Assembly: GCA_045643145.1 (NCBI GenBank)
Contig: JAZUKG010000163.1
Span: forward strand, 15,347 to 79,346
Origin: SVFI01 sp045643145
GTDB lineage: Bacteria; Bacillota; Clostridia; Lachnospirales; Lachnospiraceae
DNA: 64,000 bases
Reading direction: 5' to 3'
Shown here piece by piece: positions 26,732 through 36,546 of the stretch. The translations under genes and the position numbers were made by a program. The notes under the pieces were generated by a model. The model was given only the letters and a program-made list of their open reading frames with translations. It was not told where the DNA came from and made no database searches. Position 1 is the first letter of the stretch, and each line of letters begins with the position of its first letter.

Positions 26732-27568
26732 TTATCTTTCTATCGTTTGCAAAAGAAGCTCATAGCTCTTTTGTCTCTGTTCGTCAAACGGCCACAGCAC
26801 ACTGTATTCCTGATACTTTGAGTATTCCCCGGCGCGATTTTTCAAATCACATATTGCCTGATAAGCTCCCTCAACAGCCTGTCCGTTTTCACATCGTTTC
26901 CACTCATTTCCTGCTATCAGAATTCCTTTAGTTTTCTGCAATAACAGGTCATTGATTTTAGGAATGCAATTCTGATTTTGCTTTTTCAATGCTTTCAGAG
27001 CGCTGCTGCCTTCAAATTCCATTCCTAAAGATGCATAAATCATCTCAATAGGATAAGCATAGCCTGACTGAAGCTGACTAAACAGCCCGATTGCAATCAC
27101 CGCATCATATTCCTTTTTAAGCTCTGACAGAAAATCCTTTTTCTCATTAAAAGTCTGTGTCAAAAGCTCGCATACAAAATCATCAAACTCCCTCGGTTGC
27201 AATCCTGCTGCCTTTATTTGGCGCAGCTCTTCTTCCATCCTGTCTACAAACTCCTGCTCTGCTTTTTGCTCCGTTCCTGTCACAGATCCGGTGATCATTT
27301 TTACCCGCTTATCGTCTGACAGATGATACTGAAAAAGTGCTCTCTCCATCGCTTCCGTATCATAATCCAAAAGCGTAATAACATGACCGTTATCTATTAG
27401 CATACCCAAATCGATATCATTGCATTCACCGGCTCCCACAATCAGAACCTGCGGATACTCTGTCAGCAAAGAAACCAGAAAACCGGTCAGGCCCTCTCTA
27501 TACTCGCTCCAGGCTTCATGTGCACCTATTATATATGAACTTGTCTTTATCTTTTCATATAAAGTCAT
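26732..27568 (-). CDS. Putative Rossmann-fold methyltransferase-like protein
   Basis: A 278-residue soluble protein. Residues about 35-60 (VLIVGAGECNDIDL ... ITLLDYD) look like SAM-binding motif I followed by an acidic end of strand 2, as in class I methyltransferases. No substrate motif is recognised, so the call is tentative. The start MTLYEKI has AAGGAAAG upstream; a longer frame of 17 codons lacks one. It follows the subtilase gene by 47 bases. Confidence 0.5.
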   Translation of the reverse strand: MTLYEKIKTSSYIIGAHEAWSEYREGLTGFLVSLLTEYPQVLIVGAGECNDIDLGMLIDNGHVITLLDYDTEAMERALFQYHLSDDKRVKMITGSVTGTEQKAEQEFVDRMEEELRQIKAAGLQPREFDDFVCELLTQTFNEKKDFLSELKKEYDAVIAIGLFSQLQSGYAYPIEMIYASLGMEFEGSSALKALKKQNQNCIPKINDLLLQKTKGILIAGNEWKRCENGQAVEGAYQAICDLKNRAGEYSKYQEYSVLWPFDEQRQKSYELLLQTIER

Positions 27569-27615
27569 AACTATCTTTCCTTCTTTGGTCATTTTACAAC
27601 CCATAGGAGGCTTTT

Positions 27616-29292
27616 TCAATAAGCATTCCTATTTCCCGGCGCATTTCTCAGACACAAAGCGCCCCAGCCTGACAAGCTGTCCGGAAGCCTTGTCTGAAAT
27701 GGCAGCTTCCTCGCTCCTTTTAACAGGGCAGCTTTTAACTTTTCTCCGTATAGATACGGATCATTTCCTTTTACCGGTCCCCATTCCAGCAGCAGGGCTG
27801 TTGCCCCTGTCACCATCGGAGTCGCATAAGACGTACCACTCACTCTTTGGTATCCAAACTCCGGCGGAAGCAATAAATCCACTCCCGGCGCTGCCAAATC
27901 CGGCTTATCCAGTTGCCAGATGGAATCTCCTCCCAGGCTCCCTCTTCCCGAAAAGTCTGCATAGGAAGAATAGGTACTATCGTAAGCCCCCACACAAATG
28001 GCGCGCTTGGCAGTGGCCGGAATCGTAACTGTCCGAAGCGGACTAGGATTTAGAAATCTCGTAGTTTGCATTCGAAAGCCGTAGCTGGGCAAATACATAT
28101 GAAAGGTACCGTTTTTCACCTCGGTTCCTTTTATCTGAAATTCCCAGATTCCGGACTCCAAATAGGTATCCAGCGGCAAAAACTCTATAAAAAACTCTGC
28201 CTTTGTCGTATAAGGCTTTGCCGTACCCGAATATATAAAAAGTATATTTCGGCCAAGATTAACCTGATTCATGCGAACCGTTTTGGCATCAAAGCTCTGC
28301 GTATATCGCTTTTGCCCGGGTGTCAAAATCGTAATTTCAAAAGAATCCATGGCATAGCTCCAAAGCTGAACACTCAGACTCCTTTCGTACGCTCCTACTG
28401 CCAGTTCAGCCATTTGTACATCGCCCGTTTGCCAAATATGCCCTTCAAAATGTCCCTCTCTCGAAGCCTCATTTCCGCTCCCGATACAGATGTTTCCGAT
28501 GATATCCTGCGCCGTCGCATCTATATATCTTTCCAGCAGGGAATCTCCGTCATGGCTCCCATATGTATTTCCGTAACTGATATTGACTGCCAATGGCCTG
28601 TGAAACTTTAGCGCCTTATCCTTTAGCCATTTTATCGCTCGCATCAAATTGGTGGTATGCGGAAAACTGTCCTGATTTTCTATATTAAGCTTTACGATCA
28701 AAAGCTCACTATTGGGTGCCACCTTTGAAGCAATCGCTGCTACCCGGCTTCCGTGTCCGCTTCTGTCAAAAGGAAGCTCCGTATTTGCCAGAAGTGCATC
28801 ATTTATTTCCTCTGCACTATATTCTCTGCTTTCGTCCTGATCATAAAGATATCTGACTTTTGTTTTACGATTCTCATCGAGAAAGATTGGATTTTTCAGA
28901 TCAATTCCGGAGTCAATAATCCCGATAAATACACCTTCTCCGGATAACTCATCTACCCCCGGATTTAGTCCAAAGCAGGATTTTTCAAGAGCCGTCCGGA
29001 GCTGGGGCATCAGTCTTTTGGGCATCTCTATGTATTCAATCTCTTCCCTGTCTGCAAAGTCTTCAATCAGTTCTGCAGAAAGCGTCACAATATAATAATT
29101 GTAATCCAAAGGTTCGATGGTTATCCTGTCAGTTTGCAGACCTTGAATATCTCTGCTGCTTTTTACAATCAGCTCCCAGCGTTTTTCCTCCTGCAAAAAA
29201 CCTGCATTCAATGCCATCGCTTCCTTTCGTTCTTCTTCCGAAAGGGTTAGGGCCAGGCTCAGGGAATCCTCTATTTTTTGATTTTTCTCCAT
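27616..29292 (-). CDS. Csp-like subtilisin-family serine protease (S8)
   Basis: A 558-residue S8 protease with no signal peptide, of the clostridial Csp/long subtilase type. The triad is complete: Asp in GIIDSGID near 108, His in SGHGSRVA near 177, Ser in GTSYATPM near 490. An inserted beta-rich region lies between His and Ser (about 290-430), as in CspB/CspC. In spore formers Csp proteins activate SleC during germination, but no sleC or spore gene is nearby, so the role is open. The start with GAGAGAATGCAT upstream was preferred over the Met two codons earlier. Confidence 0.85.
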   Translation of the reverse strand: MEKNQKIEDSLSLALTLSEEERKEAMALNAGFLQEEKRWELIVKSSRDIQGLQTDRITIEPLDYNYYIVTLSAELIEDFADREEIEYIEMPKRLMPQLRTALEKSCFGLNPGVDELSGEGVFIGIIDSGIDLKNPIFLDENRKTKVRYLYDQDESREYSAEEINDALLANTELPFDRSGHGSRVAAIASKVAPNSELLIVKLNIENQDSFPHTTNLMRAIKWLKDKALKFHRPLAVNISYGNTYGSHDGDSLLERYIDATAQDIIGNICIGSGNEASREGHFEGHIWQTGDVQMAELAVGAYERSLSVQLWSYAMDSFEITILTPGQKRYTQSFDAKTVRMNQVNLGRNILFIYSGTAKPYTTKAEFFIEFLPLDTYLESGIWEFQIKGTEVKNGTFHMYLPSYGFRMQTTRFLNPSPLRTVTIPATAKRAICVGAYDSTYSSYADFSGRGSLGGDSIWQLDKPDLAAPGVDLLLPPEFGYQRVSGTSYATPMVTGATALLLEWGPVKGNDPYLYGEKLKAALLKGARKLPFQTRLPDSLSGWGALCLRNAPGNRNAY

Positions 29293-29448
29293 ATGCATTC
29301 TCTCTGTTTATACTATTTTTTCATCCTATGATATACGACCTTCCATTATCACTTTTCACAGTATTTTCACGGCCTTTTCATTGTTTGAAAAATTAAATTA
29401 TGGTATGATGCAAATAATAGGGAAATGAAATTTAGGGAGACATCGCTC

Positions 29449-30426
29449 ATGGAAGAACAAGTAAAAGGATTTGATCTGGCCGTAGATGCCAATCAAAGAG
29501 AAACTACCGTACACGGAAGTTTGGATTATCCGGTTTCTGTATATCGAATTAATATGAGCAGAGTACATGCCGGCTATATGCGTTGGCACTGGCATGAAGA
29601 ACTCGAACTCGTTTATATCGCCGAGGGACAGCTCGAAGTATCGATACAAAATGCGACTCAGATTCTGTCACAAGGAGATATCTTTTTTGTAAACAGGGAT
29701 GCTCTGCACTGTGCTCGTCAGCTTCCGGGACAGCCTTGTATTTTATATTCCATTCTCTTTCATGTGAATTATTTATTCGGATATGAACATTCCTACCTGG
29801 CAAACAAATATTTACTGCCAATCGTACATTTTCATAACCAGACCTCTGTTTTTCCTTTATTAAAAGAAAAGCATTTCCCACATATTACAGAAATCGTGAC
29901 TGAAATCATACGATTATCCAAAGAAAAACCCTTTGCCTATGAAATCATGACAAAGGATTTATTACTAAGATTTTGGCTGGAACTATTAGATTTTTATCAA
30001 GGTTTCATTGTAGAAAGAACCGATGATTTTCAGGCTTCCCATCAGCTGAGCATTGATGAGGAGCGTGTCAAATCAGCAGTTGCCTATATTGCCGGTCATT
30101 ATGATATGCCGATTACTTTAGAAGACATTGCTGCTGCCATTCATGTCAGCAAAAGTGAGTGCTGCCGCTGTTTTAAACGATGCCTGAAAATGTCACCCTT
30201 TGACTACCTGCTAAAGTACAGAATATATACAGCAGTGGATATGATTACCAACAATCCGGACAAGCTGTCCGTTTCTCAGATCGCTGCCAAAACAGGTTTT
30301 AACTCCAGCAGTTATTTTAACAAAACATTTCGCAAGTATATGAAATGTACTCCGTCTGAGTACAAGAAAAATCATGCGAACAAAGTCAGTCCTCAGATTC
30401 ATCGGTCAAATGGTGTAATCTCCTGA
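29449..30426 (+). CDS. AraC family transcriptional regulator
   Basis: A 325-residue regulator. The N-terminal cupin-like sensor contains HWHEELELVYIAEGQLEV near residues 45-63. The C-terminal pair of helix-turn-helix motifs lies at about 200-305, with the family signature SQIAAKTGFNSSSYFNKTFRKYM. Such proteins usually activate sugar or envelope genes. The target is not clear; it is divergent from the Csp-like protease. The start at 29449 follows AGGGAGA. Its last 41 bases overlap the 3' end of the convergent ABC permease gene. Confidence 0.9.
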   Translation: MEEQVKGFDLAVDANQRETTVHGSLDYPVSVYRINMSRVHAGYMRWHWHEELELVYIAEGQLEVSIQNATQILSQGDIFFVNRDALHCARQLPGQPCILYSILFHVNYLFGYEHSYLANKYLLPIVHFHNQTSVFPLLKEKHFPHITEIVTEIIRLSKEKPFAYEIMTKDLLLRFWLELLDFYQGFIVERTDDFQASHQLSIDEERVKSAVAYIAGHYDMPITLEDIAAAIHVSKSECCRCFKRCLKMSPFDYLLKYRIYTAVDMITNNPDKLSVSQIAAKTGFNSSSYFNKTFRKYMKCTPSEYKKNHANKVSPQIHRSNGVIS

Positions 30427-32062
30427 TACTCTTTTTCAAAAAGAAATATCTGGATGCAACTGCCAGCAGGACACTAAGCAAAGCAAAAAATACATATAAA
30501 ATTAGCATATGCTTACGATCCGGTGCATATAAAAGGAAAGCCATAGCGCAAAGGACTCCTGCTATCAGCATGGAAAGAGACATGTGAAAAAACACATTCA
30601 CATTTCCTCTCATAACAGCTCCTTCATCCTCCCAGGTGAGTCTGGGATGTACGCTGTCTAAGTAAATTCCCAAATAGGTAATGGCAATTGTCATGCCAAG
30701 GTACAGTACAAACAGACACAGCACCGATTCCATCCCCGGATTTATAAACAGACTGGCTATCATAACACACAAATACCCGGCAAAGACGGCCATATCAATG
30801 GCAATCTTTGCTTTTCTTTTTATCTGCGTTCCATAGGAAAGCGGAATGCTTTTCATAAAGGTAATCTGCTGTCCTTCTCTCGAAAATGCTGTCGCTGCAA
30901 TCGCATTGGCTCCCGGAATCAAACAGGCCAAAATGATATGCAGCATAAGATAATACAAATCTGCCTTTCCCAATTGCAGGCTCATAAATTCTCTGTATTT
31001 CATAAAGGTCTGACTCTGCCCCTTCCAGAAAAATACCAGTGCGAGCGCAAATGGCCATACATAGGTCATCAATACACAGTTTGAAATATAGGAACCGGTT
31101 CGAAACAGGAGTCTAAACTCTTTTTCATAATAAGACAAACCTGCACTCTTTTTTTCATAGCTTTGCTTTGCCGACAAAAGACCACCTTTTCTTTTTGCAT
31201 TGGAAGTACTGTTTAGTCTGTTAAGTCCATATAAATAAAGCTTATTAGCAACAAACAAAAGCACCAGTATTCCCAGAATATTGATTAGGAGATATGCGAG
31301 AAATTCTACAACATTTCCACCGGCAAATGCTCTGGTAAATAAATAGTTGGTATAAAAAAGACGATTCATGGAAATCAGAAATCCACTGGTATTATTTTGC
31401 ATACTTTCTACAAAATTTTCTACCATAATACCATCCAGTCCGCCCATGGAATAAAACGCAAAGCCTGTCAGTCCTAAAGACATTGCCCATACAAATAGAT
31501 TGGTCTGTCTTTTGGTACGCATAAAAAACGGAAGCGCCATTCCGATGATACTAAACAGTGCACATTCCACCATCGGAAAAATCGGAATTGTAAACAAACC
31601 GATCAGCATAAACAAAAAACTTTTTATCGTAATCCCTGCTGCAATAAAATATCCTACAAAAGCACTAAAGATTGTAAACAGTTCCAATCCGCATTCTGCC
31701 ATATAGGTTCGAAGGAGCTTGATCAAAATAATCTCCGAGGTCTTTAGCGGCAGTGGCAACAAATGCTCTAAATCCGACGAAAAATAAAAGCTCGTCAGCA
31801 CTACCTGAAATCCAAATACGAGTGCAAACAGACTCATAAAATGAATAATCACCAAAAGTCCCTGATAGTCTTGCCCGGCTTCTAACAATGCCAGTGTCAT
31901 AATGTAGGACAAAAAGCCCACAACAAAACAGGCCGGTATCATAATACAGGCAATCGCGAAAACAGATAATATTTGATATAATCTCGCACTCTTTTTATTT
32001 TGAGGCTTTGATGGAGCCGATGTAAACATCAGCGCCTTTGTCAAAATCCAAACTTTTTTCAT
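30386..32062 (-). CDS. ABC transporter permease
   Basis: A 558-residue integral membrane protein with about twelve hydrophobic segments, typical of ABC-2-like exporters encoded with a separate ATPase. It follows the ATPase gene by 73 bases; that gap holds a copy of the leader hairpin. Substrate unknown; neighbours give no hint. Its 3' end overlaps the convergent AraC gene by 41 bases. Ribosome site GAAAGG, 7 bases upstream. Confidence 0.82.
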   Translation of the reverse strand: MKKVWILTKALMFTSAPSKPQNKKSARLYQILSVFAIACIMIPACFVVGFLSYIMTLALLEAGQDYQGLLVIIHFMSLFALVFGFQVVLTSFYFSSDLEHLLPLPLKTSEIILIKLLRTYMAECGLELFTIFSAFVGYFIAAGITIKSFLFMLIGLFTIPIFPMVECALFSIIGMALPFFMRTKRQTNLFVWAMSLGLTGFAFYSMGGLDGIMVENFVESMQNNTSGFLISMNRLFYTNYLFTRAFAGGNVVEFLAYLLINILGILVLLFVANKLYLYGLNRLNSTSNAKRKGGLLSAKQSYEKKSAGLSYYEKEFRLLFRTGSYISNCVLMTYVWPFALALVFFWKGQSQTFMKYREFMSLQLGKADLYYLMLHIILACLIPGANAIAATAFSREGQQITFMKSIPLSYGTQIKRKAKIAIDMAVFAGYLCVMIASLFINPGMESVLCLFVLYLGMTIAITYLGIYLDSVHPRLTWEDEGAVMRGNVNVFFHMSLSMLIAGVLCAMAFLLYAPDRKHMLILYVFFALLSVLLAVASRYFFLKKSIRRLHHLTDESED

Positions 32063-32108
32063 ATCCGGCCTTTCTCATGTCTCGATTGTTTACCATCGAG
32101 GCCCTCGC
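32063..32108 (-). promoter_or_regulatory. Leader hairpin element, copy b (ABC permease gene)
   Basis: Minus strand GGCCTCGATGG, loop TAAA, CAATCGAGA. The hairpin 32082-32099 ends 19 bases before the permease start. One mismatch lies in the 5' arm; the 3' arm is identical to the other copies. It sits inside an operon, between ATPase and permease genes. Confidence 0.7.
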
Positions 32109-32135
32109 CATGCTAAATCAGTCATGCTAAAAATG

Positions 32136-32855
32136 TTAATTTGATGAAACCAGTAAAAAGATTTCTTCTAAATCCTTGTCCGGGTATTTCTGCTTTAAGC
32201 TTTCCAAATCCCCGTCATAGGAAAGCTGTCCTTTTTTTACCATTAAAATACGACTGCAGAGCTGCTCTGCTACAGTTAAGACATGCGTAGAAAAAAAGAC
32301 TGCATTTCCGTTTTTGGCATGCTCCTTCATCCTGCGCTTCAACTCATAGCTGGCCTTGGGATCGAGTCCTGTCATAGGCTCATCCAAAATCCAAACCGGC
32401 GGTTTATGTAACAAAGTTCCGATAATCATAATCTTTTGTCTCATACCGTGTGAATAATCATTCATCGGAGTATATAAATGCTCAGTCATTTCAAAGCTTT
32501 GCGCCAGTTCTTCAATCGTCGCCTCTCTTTGGTCAGTATCTACCTCATATAAATCCGCCATAAGCAGCAAATATTCCATACCGGTCAGACGCAAAAACAA
32601 ATCCGGATTATCTGAAATGTATCCGATTTGCTGTTTTGCCCGTAAAGGCTCTATCTGCATATCCAGACCCTTTATCTCTATATGTCCGCATGTCGGCTTT
32701 AATATCCCTGTCATCATTTTTATGGTAGTAGTTTTCCCGGCGCCGTTTTCACCTACGAAGCCGACTATTTCTCCGGGACCGATTCGAAAGGACATATCCT
32801 TTACGGCATAAAAATCTTTTCCAAATACTTTTGATACCTGATCTAAATAAATCAT
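32136..32855 (-). CDS. ABC transporter ATP-binding protein
   Basis: A 239-residue ATPase. Walker A GENGAGKTTT at about 35-44, signature YSHGMRQK near 133, Walker B VWILDEPMTGLD near 155, and switch FFSTHVL. The sequence groups with ABC-2-type exporters and pairs with the permease downstream. Substrate unknown. AGGAG ribosome site. It follows the RluA gene by 55 bases. Confidence 0.9.
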   Translation of the reverse strand: MIYLDQVSKVFGKDFYAVKDMSFRIGPGEIVGFVGENGAGKTTTIKMMTGILKPTCGHIEIKGLDMQIEPLRAKQQIGYISDNPDLFLRLTGMEYLLLMADLYEVDTDQREATIEELAQSFEMTEHLYTPMNDYSHGMRQKIMIIGTLLHKPPVWILDEPMTGLDPKASYELKRRMKEHAKNGNAVFFSTHVLTVAEQLCSRILMVKKGQLSYDGDLESLKQKYPDKDLEEIFLLVSSN

Positions 32856-32910
32856 AGTAACTCCTAACTCACTTTATCGTTTCATTATTCATAGCATGGT
32901 TTACATAACT

Positions 32911-33825
32911 TTATCCATGATTGGGATTTAATACGTGCTCCATGTCCTGTGGAAGCGGCGCAGTAAACTCCATTTCTTCTTGGCTGATCGGATGAATAAA
33001 TTTTAGTCTGTAGGAATGCAGGGCCTGTCTGTCCATCCATTCCATATCCGGATTGTATAAATAATCTCCGATTAACGGATGTCCGATATGCTTTAAATGC
33101 ACCCTGATCTGGTGCGTTCTTCCGGTTTCTAATACGAGAGATAACAGGGTATGTCCGTTTGCCTGTCTGACAACCTGATAATGTGTCACTGCTCTTTCTC
33201 CCTTTTCATCTACCACTCTTTCGATGATAGAACCATCCTTTCGTCCGATGGGGGCATCAATGCATCCACGCTCCGTTTCCATCTCTCCCCGGACCAGAGC
33301 AAGATACTCTCTTTGAATATATCCAAAGCAGTCCTTTTGTGCTTTGCCGGCTATCATCTGTCCCAGTATTCCGGCACTGATGCTGTGCTTGGCTACAATC
33401 GTAAGTCCTGAGGTATCTCTGTCCAAACGATTGATGCAGCGAAACACAAAGGGCTGATTTTTATGCTCAAAATAATAGGCCAGGCCGTTTGCCAATGTGT
33501 TTTCATAGTGATTCAGTGAAGGATGAATCGGCATATTGGCAGGTTTGTTTATGACCATCAGATCCTCATCCTCATATATAATATTAAGAGGAAGCCGAAT
33601 GGGCGGAATATGCTCAGAAACCTCGTTTTCTATCAGCTGAATCTGCAGCATGTCCTGATCCTTTATTCTGACATTCTGATAAACCGACTCACCGTTTAAA
33701 AACACGCTGTCATATTTTTTCAAATCTATTAAATTCTGAGAAGAGAAATGTTTGATTTTTAAAAACTCACTGATTTTTAATCCTTCTTCCTCTTTCGTTA
33801 TTTCAAAAATAAAGGTTCGATTCAT
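32911..33825 (-). CDS. RluA family pseudouridine synthase
   Basis: Converts uridines in rRNA or tRNA to pseudouridine. 304 residues: an S4-like RNA-binding region at about 12-65 and the synthase core with the active-site motif INRLDRDTSGL (catalytic Asp135). Further landmarks are GRTHQIRVH and HPLIGDYLYN near 240-255. Which site it modifies (RluA, RluC or RluD type) cannot be decided. AGGAG ribosome site; divergent from the OFA transporter. Confidence 0.92.
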   Translation of the reverse strand: MNRTFIFEITKEEEGLKISEFLKIKHFSSQNLIDLKKYDSVFLNGESVYQNVRIKDQDMLQIQLIENEVSEHIPPIRLPLNIIYEDEDLMVINKPANMPIHPSLNHYENTLANGLAYYFEHKNQPFVFRCINRLDRDTSGLTIVAKHSISAGILGQMIAGKAQKDCFGYIQREYLALVRGEMETERGCIDAPIGRKDGSIIERVVDEKGERAVTHYQVVRQANGHTLLSLVLETGRTHQIRVHLKHIGHPLIGDYLYNPDMEWMDRQALHSYRLKFIHPISQEEMEFTAPLPQDMEHVLNPNHG

Positions 33826-33910
33826 ATTTTAAGACTCCTGTTTACCTAGAAAAGTATACCACTTTCCCAAAAAAAAGACAAAAAATGGCGGATATTCGTC
33901 AGTTTTATTG

Positions 33911-33939
33911 TTGAACACCTAAAGGATATCGTATATAAT
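33911..33939 (+). promoter_or_regulatory. Predicted promoter of the OFA transporter
   Basis: TTGAAC, 17 bases, TATAAT; about 50 bases before the start codon. A near-consensus match. Confidence 0.75.
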
Positions 33940-33989
33940 GTTTTTTGGTATTTTATCAACTACAACTAAATAGAAAAGGAAGAAAAGAA

Positions 33990-35351
33990 ATGGGAAACAA
34001 TTCATCAAAATCAGGTGGCTGGCGTACCAATAAGTGGATTCGTGCAGCTATCCCCGCACTTTTACTGCACTGCAGTATCGGAACTGTTTATTGCTGGTCT
34101 ATCTTCAGTCAGGAAATCGCTGATTACATCGGTCACACCAAGGGTGCTACCGAATGGGCATTCAGCTTTGCGATTTTCTTTTTAGGTATGTCAGCTGCTT
34201 TCCTCGGTAACATCGTAGAGAAGGACATTCACAAGTCTTCATTAATCGCTTCTATCTGCTTTGCTTCTGGTATGGCAGGAACCGGTTTCTTTATCTACTA
34301 CGGCGGACAGCATCAGGGAAGTACCTTAGCTCTTGTTGGAATTTATCTTTGCTATGGTTTCATCATGGGTGTCGGTCTTGGTACCGGATATCTTTCACCT
34401 GTTAAAACACTTATGCTTTGGTTCGAAGATCGTAAAGGTCTGGCAACCGGTCTTGCTGTAGCAGGATTTGGTGCTGCTAAAGCGATCGCTTCACCAATCA
34501 TGCAGTCAATGCTTTCAAACCTCGGTGAAGGCGGTATCTACAAGATGTTCTTAATCTTAGCTTGTGTTTATTTCGTAATGATGTTCGTTGGACATTTATT
34601 ACTCAAGAAACCGGAAGGATGGCATGAACCATCAGGCAGCGAAGCTAAGCCAAGCATTATCGAAGTAATCAAGACAAAACCTGTAGTAAACTACATCGGT
34701 ATCTGGTTAATGTTCTACATCAACATTACTTGTGGTCTTGCATTAATCTCTCAGGAAAAGATGATCGTAAAATGTATCGGACTGGCTGCTTCAGTTGGTA
34801 TCATCTCAACAGTATCTGCTATCTTCAATGCCGGCGGACGTTTGGGATTCTCAGCATGGGCTGATACAATGAATGACAGAAATACAATTTACAAATTAAT
34901 CTTCATCCTTTCTATCGCATTAACAGCTATCGTAATGGTAACAGGCGGTATCAAGAACGGTGAAGGAAATACATTATTAACTATCTTAGTACTTTGCTTA
35001 ATCTTTGTAGTAAATGCTGGATACGGCGGAGGATTCTCTAACGTACCTACACTTCTTTCAGACCACTACGGAATGGGAAGTATCAGTGCTATTCATGGTA
35101 TTACCTTATCAGCTTGGGCTTTTGCCGGACTTTCAGGTAACCAGATGGCAGCATGGATTGTAAAGAACTTCGGTGAAGAAGTAACAAAGGTTGTTGACGG
35201 ACATGAAATCATCGTTAACCCAACAGGTTATCAGTATGTATTATACGCAACTATCGCTCTTTACATCTTAGCTTTAATCATTTGTTTAGTAATGGTTAAA
35301 CCTACAGATAAAGCAATCGCAGCAAAAGAAGCTAAGAAAGCAAACAAATAA
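33990..35351 (+). CDS. OFA-family MFS transporter (oxalate/formate antiporter type)
   Basis: A 453-residue major-facilitator protein with about twelve membrane spans. The start region IPALLLHCSIGTVYCWSIF and the GLGTGYLSPV and GAAKAI segments place it in the oxalate/formate antiporter family, whose clostridial members carry various carboxylates. The real substrate is uncertain. The start MGNNSSK has AAAGGAAG upstream. The gene uses a narrower, expression-biased set of codons than most neighbours, like the malic enzyme gene at 40.5 kb. It has its own promoter and terminator. Confidence 0.87.
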   Translation: MGNNSSKSGGWRTNKWIRAAIPALLLHCSIGTVYCWSIFSQEIADYIGHTKGATEWAFSFAIFFLGMSAAFLGNIVEKDIHKSSLIASICFASGMAGTGFFIYYGGQHQGSTLALVGIYLCYGFIMGVGLGTGYLSPVKTLMLWFEDRKGLATGLAVAGFGAAKAIASPIMQSMLSNLGEGGIYKMFLILACVYFVMMFVGHLLLKKPEGWHEPSGSEAKPSIIEVIKTKPVVNYIGIWLMFYINITCGLALISQEKMIVKCIGLAASVGIISTVSAIFNAGGRLGFSAWADTMNDRNTIYKLIFILSIALTAIVMVTGGIKNGEGNTLLTILVLCLIFVVNAGYGGGFSNVPTLLSDHYGMGSISAIHGITLSAWAFAGLSGNQMAAWIVKNFGEEVTKVVDGHEIIVNPTGYQYVLYATIALYILALIICLVMVKPTDKAIAAKEAKKANK

Positions 35352-35367
35352 TTTTGAACATAAAAAC

Positions 35368-35397
35368 AGCTCACCAAATGGTGAGCTATTTTTTTAT
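35368..35397. terminator. Bidirectional terminator between OFA transporter and prfA
   Basis: Stem AGCTCACC / GGTGAGCT with loop AAAT, followed by seven T on the plus strand and five T on the minus strand. It serves both convergent genes. Confidence 0.9.
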
Positions 35398-35430
35398 TGC
35401 TTATCTTGATCACAGATTGAGATATCCTGT

Positions 35431-36507
35431 TTAGTTTTCGTTCATCTTTGCAAGCTTTGCTGCCTGATCGGCTGCGATACATGCATCAATAATTTCCTGA
35501 ATATCTCCATTCATGATCTTATCCAGTTTATAAAGAGTTAAGTTGATACGGTGATCTGTAACTCGTCCCTGTGGGAAGTTGTAGGTTCTGATCTTTTCAG
35601 AACGATCTCCGGTACCAATCTGACTTCTTCTGAGTTCTGCCTCTGCATCATGTGCCTGCTGCATCTGAAGGTCCATAAGTTTTGTTTTCAAAAGAGCAAA
35701 TGCTTTTGCCTTATTCTGAATCTGAGACTTTTCTGTCTGAGAATAAATGACAATACCGGTTGGGAAGTGAGTTAAACGTACCGCTGAGTCAGTGGTGTTG
35801 ACACACTGTCCGCCGGCTCCTGAAGAACGGCAAACATCAATCTTGATATCCTTTTCATCGATTTCGATTTCATCCAGTTCATCTGCTTCCGGCATAACCG
35901 CTACCGTAATGGTAGATGTATGAATACGTCCGCCGGATTCAGTTTCCGGTACACGCTGTACTCGGTGAGTACCTGATTCATATTTCAAAATAGAATAAGC
36001 GCCGTTTCCTGTTACCATAAAGGATACAGACTTCATACCGCCAATTCCGATTTCTTCTGCTTCCAAAAGCTCACATCTCCAACGTCTGCCTTCTGCATAG
36101 TGTACATACATACGATAAATTTCTGCTGCAAATAATGCAGATTCATCTCCGCCGGCACCTGCTCTGATTTCCACGATAACGTTTTTCTCATCATTAGGGT
36201 CCTTTGGAAGTAATAAAATCTTGAGCTCTGTTTCTAATTCTTCAATACGCTTCTTTGCATCATTTAATTCTTCCTTGAGCATTTCGCGCATTTCTTCATC
36301 GTTTTCTTCTTCGAGCATAGCCAAACTGTCTTCTACAGTCTCCTTTGCTGCTTTATATTCCTTATATGCCTCAACGATTGGTGTCAGGTCACTTTGTTCC
36401 TTCATGAGCTTTCTGAATCGTTCCTGATTGTCAGCAATTCCCGGGCTTGATAACTCACCCATGATTTCTTCAAAGCGAATCAATAAATCCTCTAATCTGT
36501 CGAACAT
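35431..36507 (-). CDS. prfA: Peptide chain release factor 1
   Basis: Reads UAA and UAG and triggers peptide release. 358 residues. The stop-codon-reading tripeptide is Pro-Glu-Thr in RVPETESGG near 187. The catalytic GGQ is in SSGAGGQCVN near 231, the Gln of which is methylated by PrmC. AAAGGAG ribosome site. Preceded by prmC with a 39-base gap. Confidence 0.97.
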   Translation of the reverse strand: MFDRLEDLLIRFEEIMGELSSPGIADNQERFRKLMKEQSDLTPIVEAYKEYKAAKETVEDSLAMLEEENDEEMREMLKEELNDAKKRIEELETELKILLLPKDPNDEKNVIVEIRAGAGGDESALFAAEIYRMYVHYAEGRRWRCELLEAEEIGIGGMKSVSFMVTGNGAYSILKYESGTHRVQRVPETESGGRIHTSTITVAVMPEADELDEIEIDEKDIKIDVCRSSGAGGQCVNTTDSAVRLTHFPTGIVIYSQTEKSQIQNKAKAFALLKTKLMDLQMQQAHDAEAELRRSQIGTGDRSEKIRTYNFPQGRVTDHRINLTLYKLDKIMNGDIQEIIDACIAADQAAKLAKMNEN

Positions 36508-36546
36508 GTTTCTCTCCTTTAATACTGTCTAATTACCATTTTCTAT

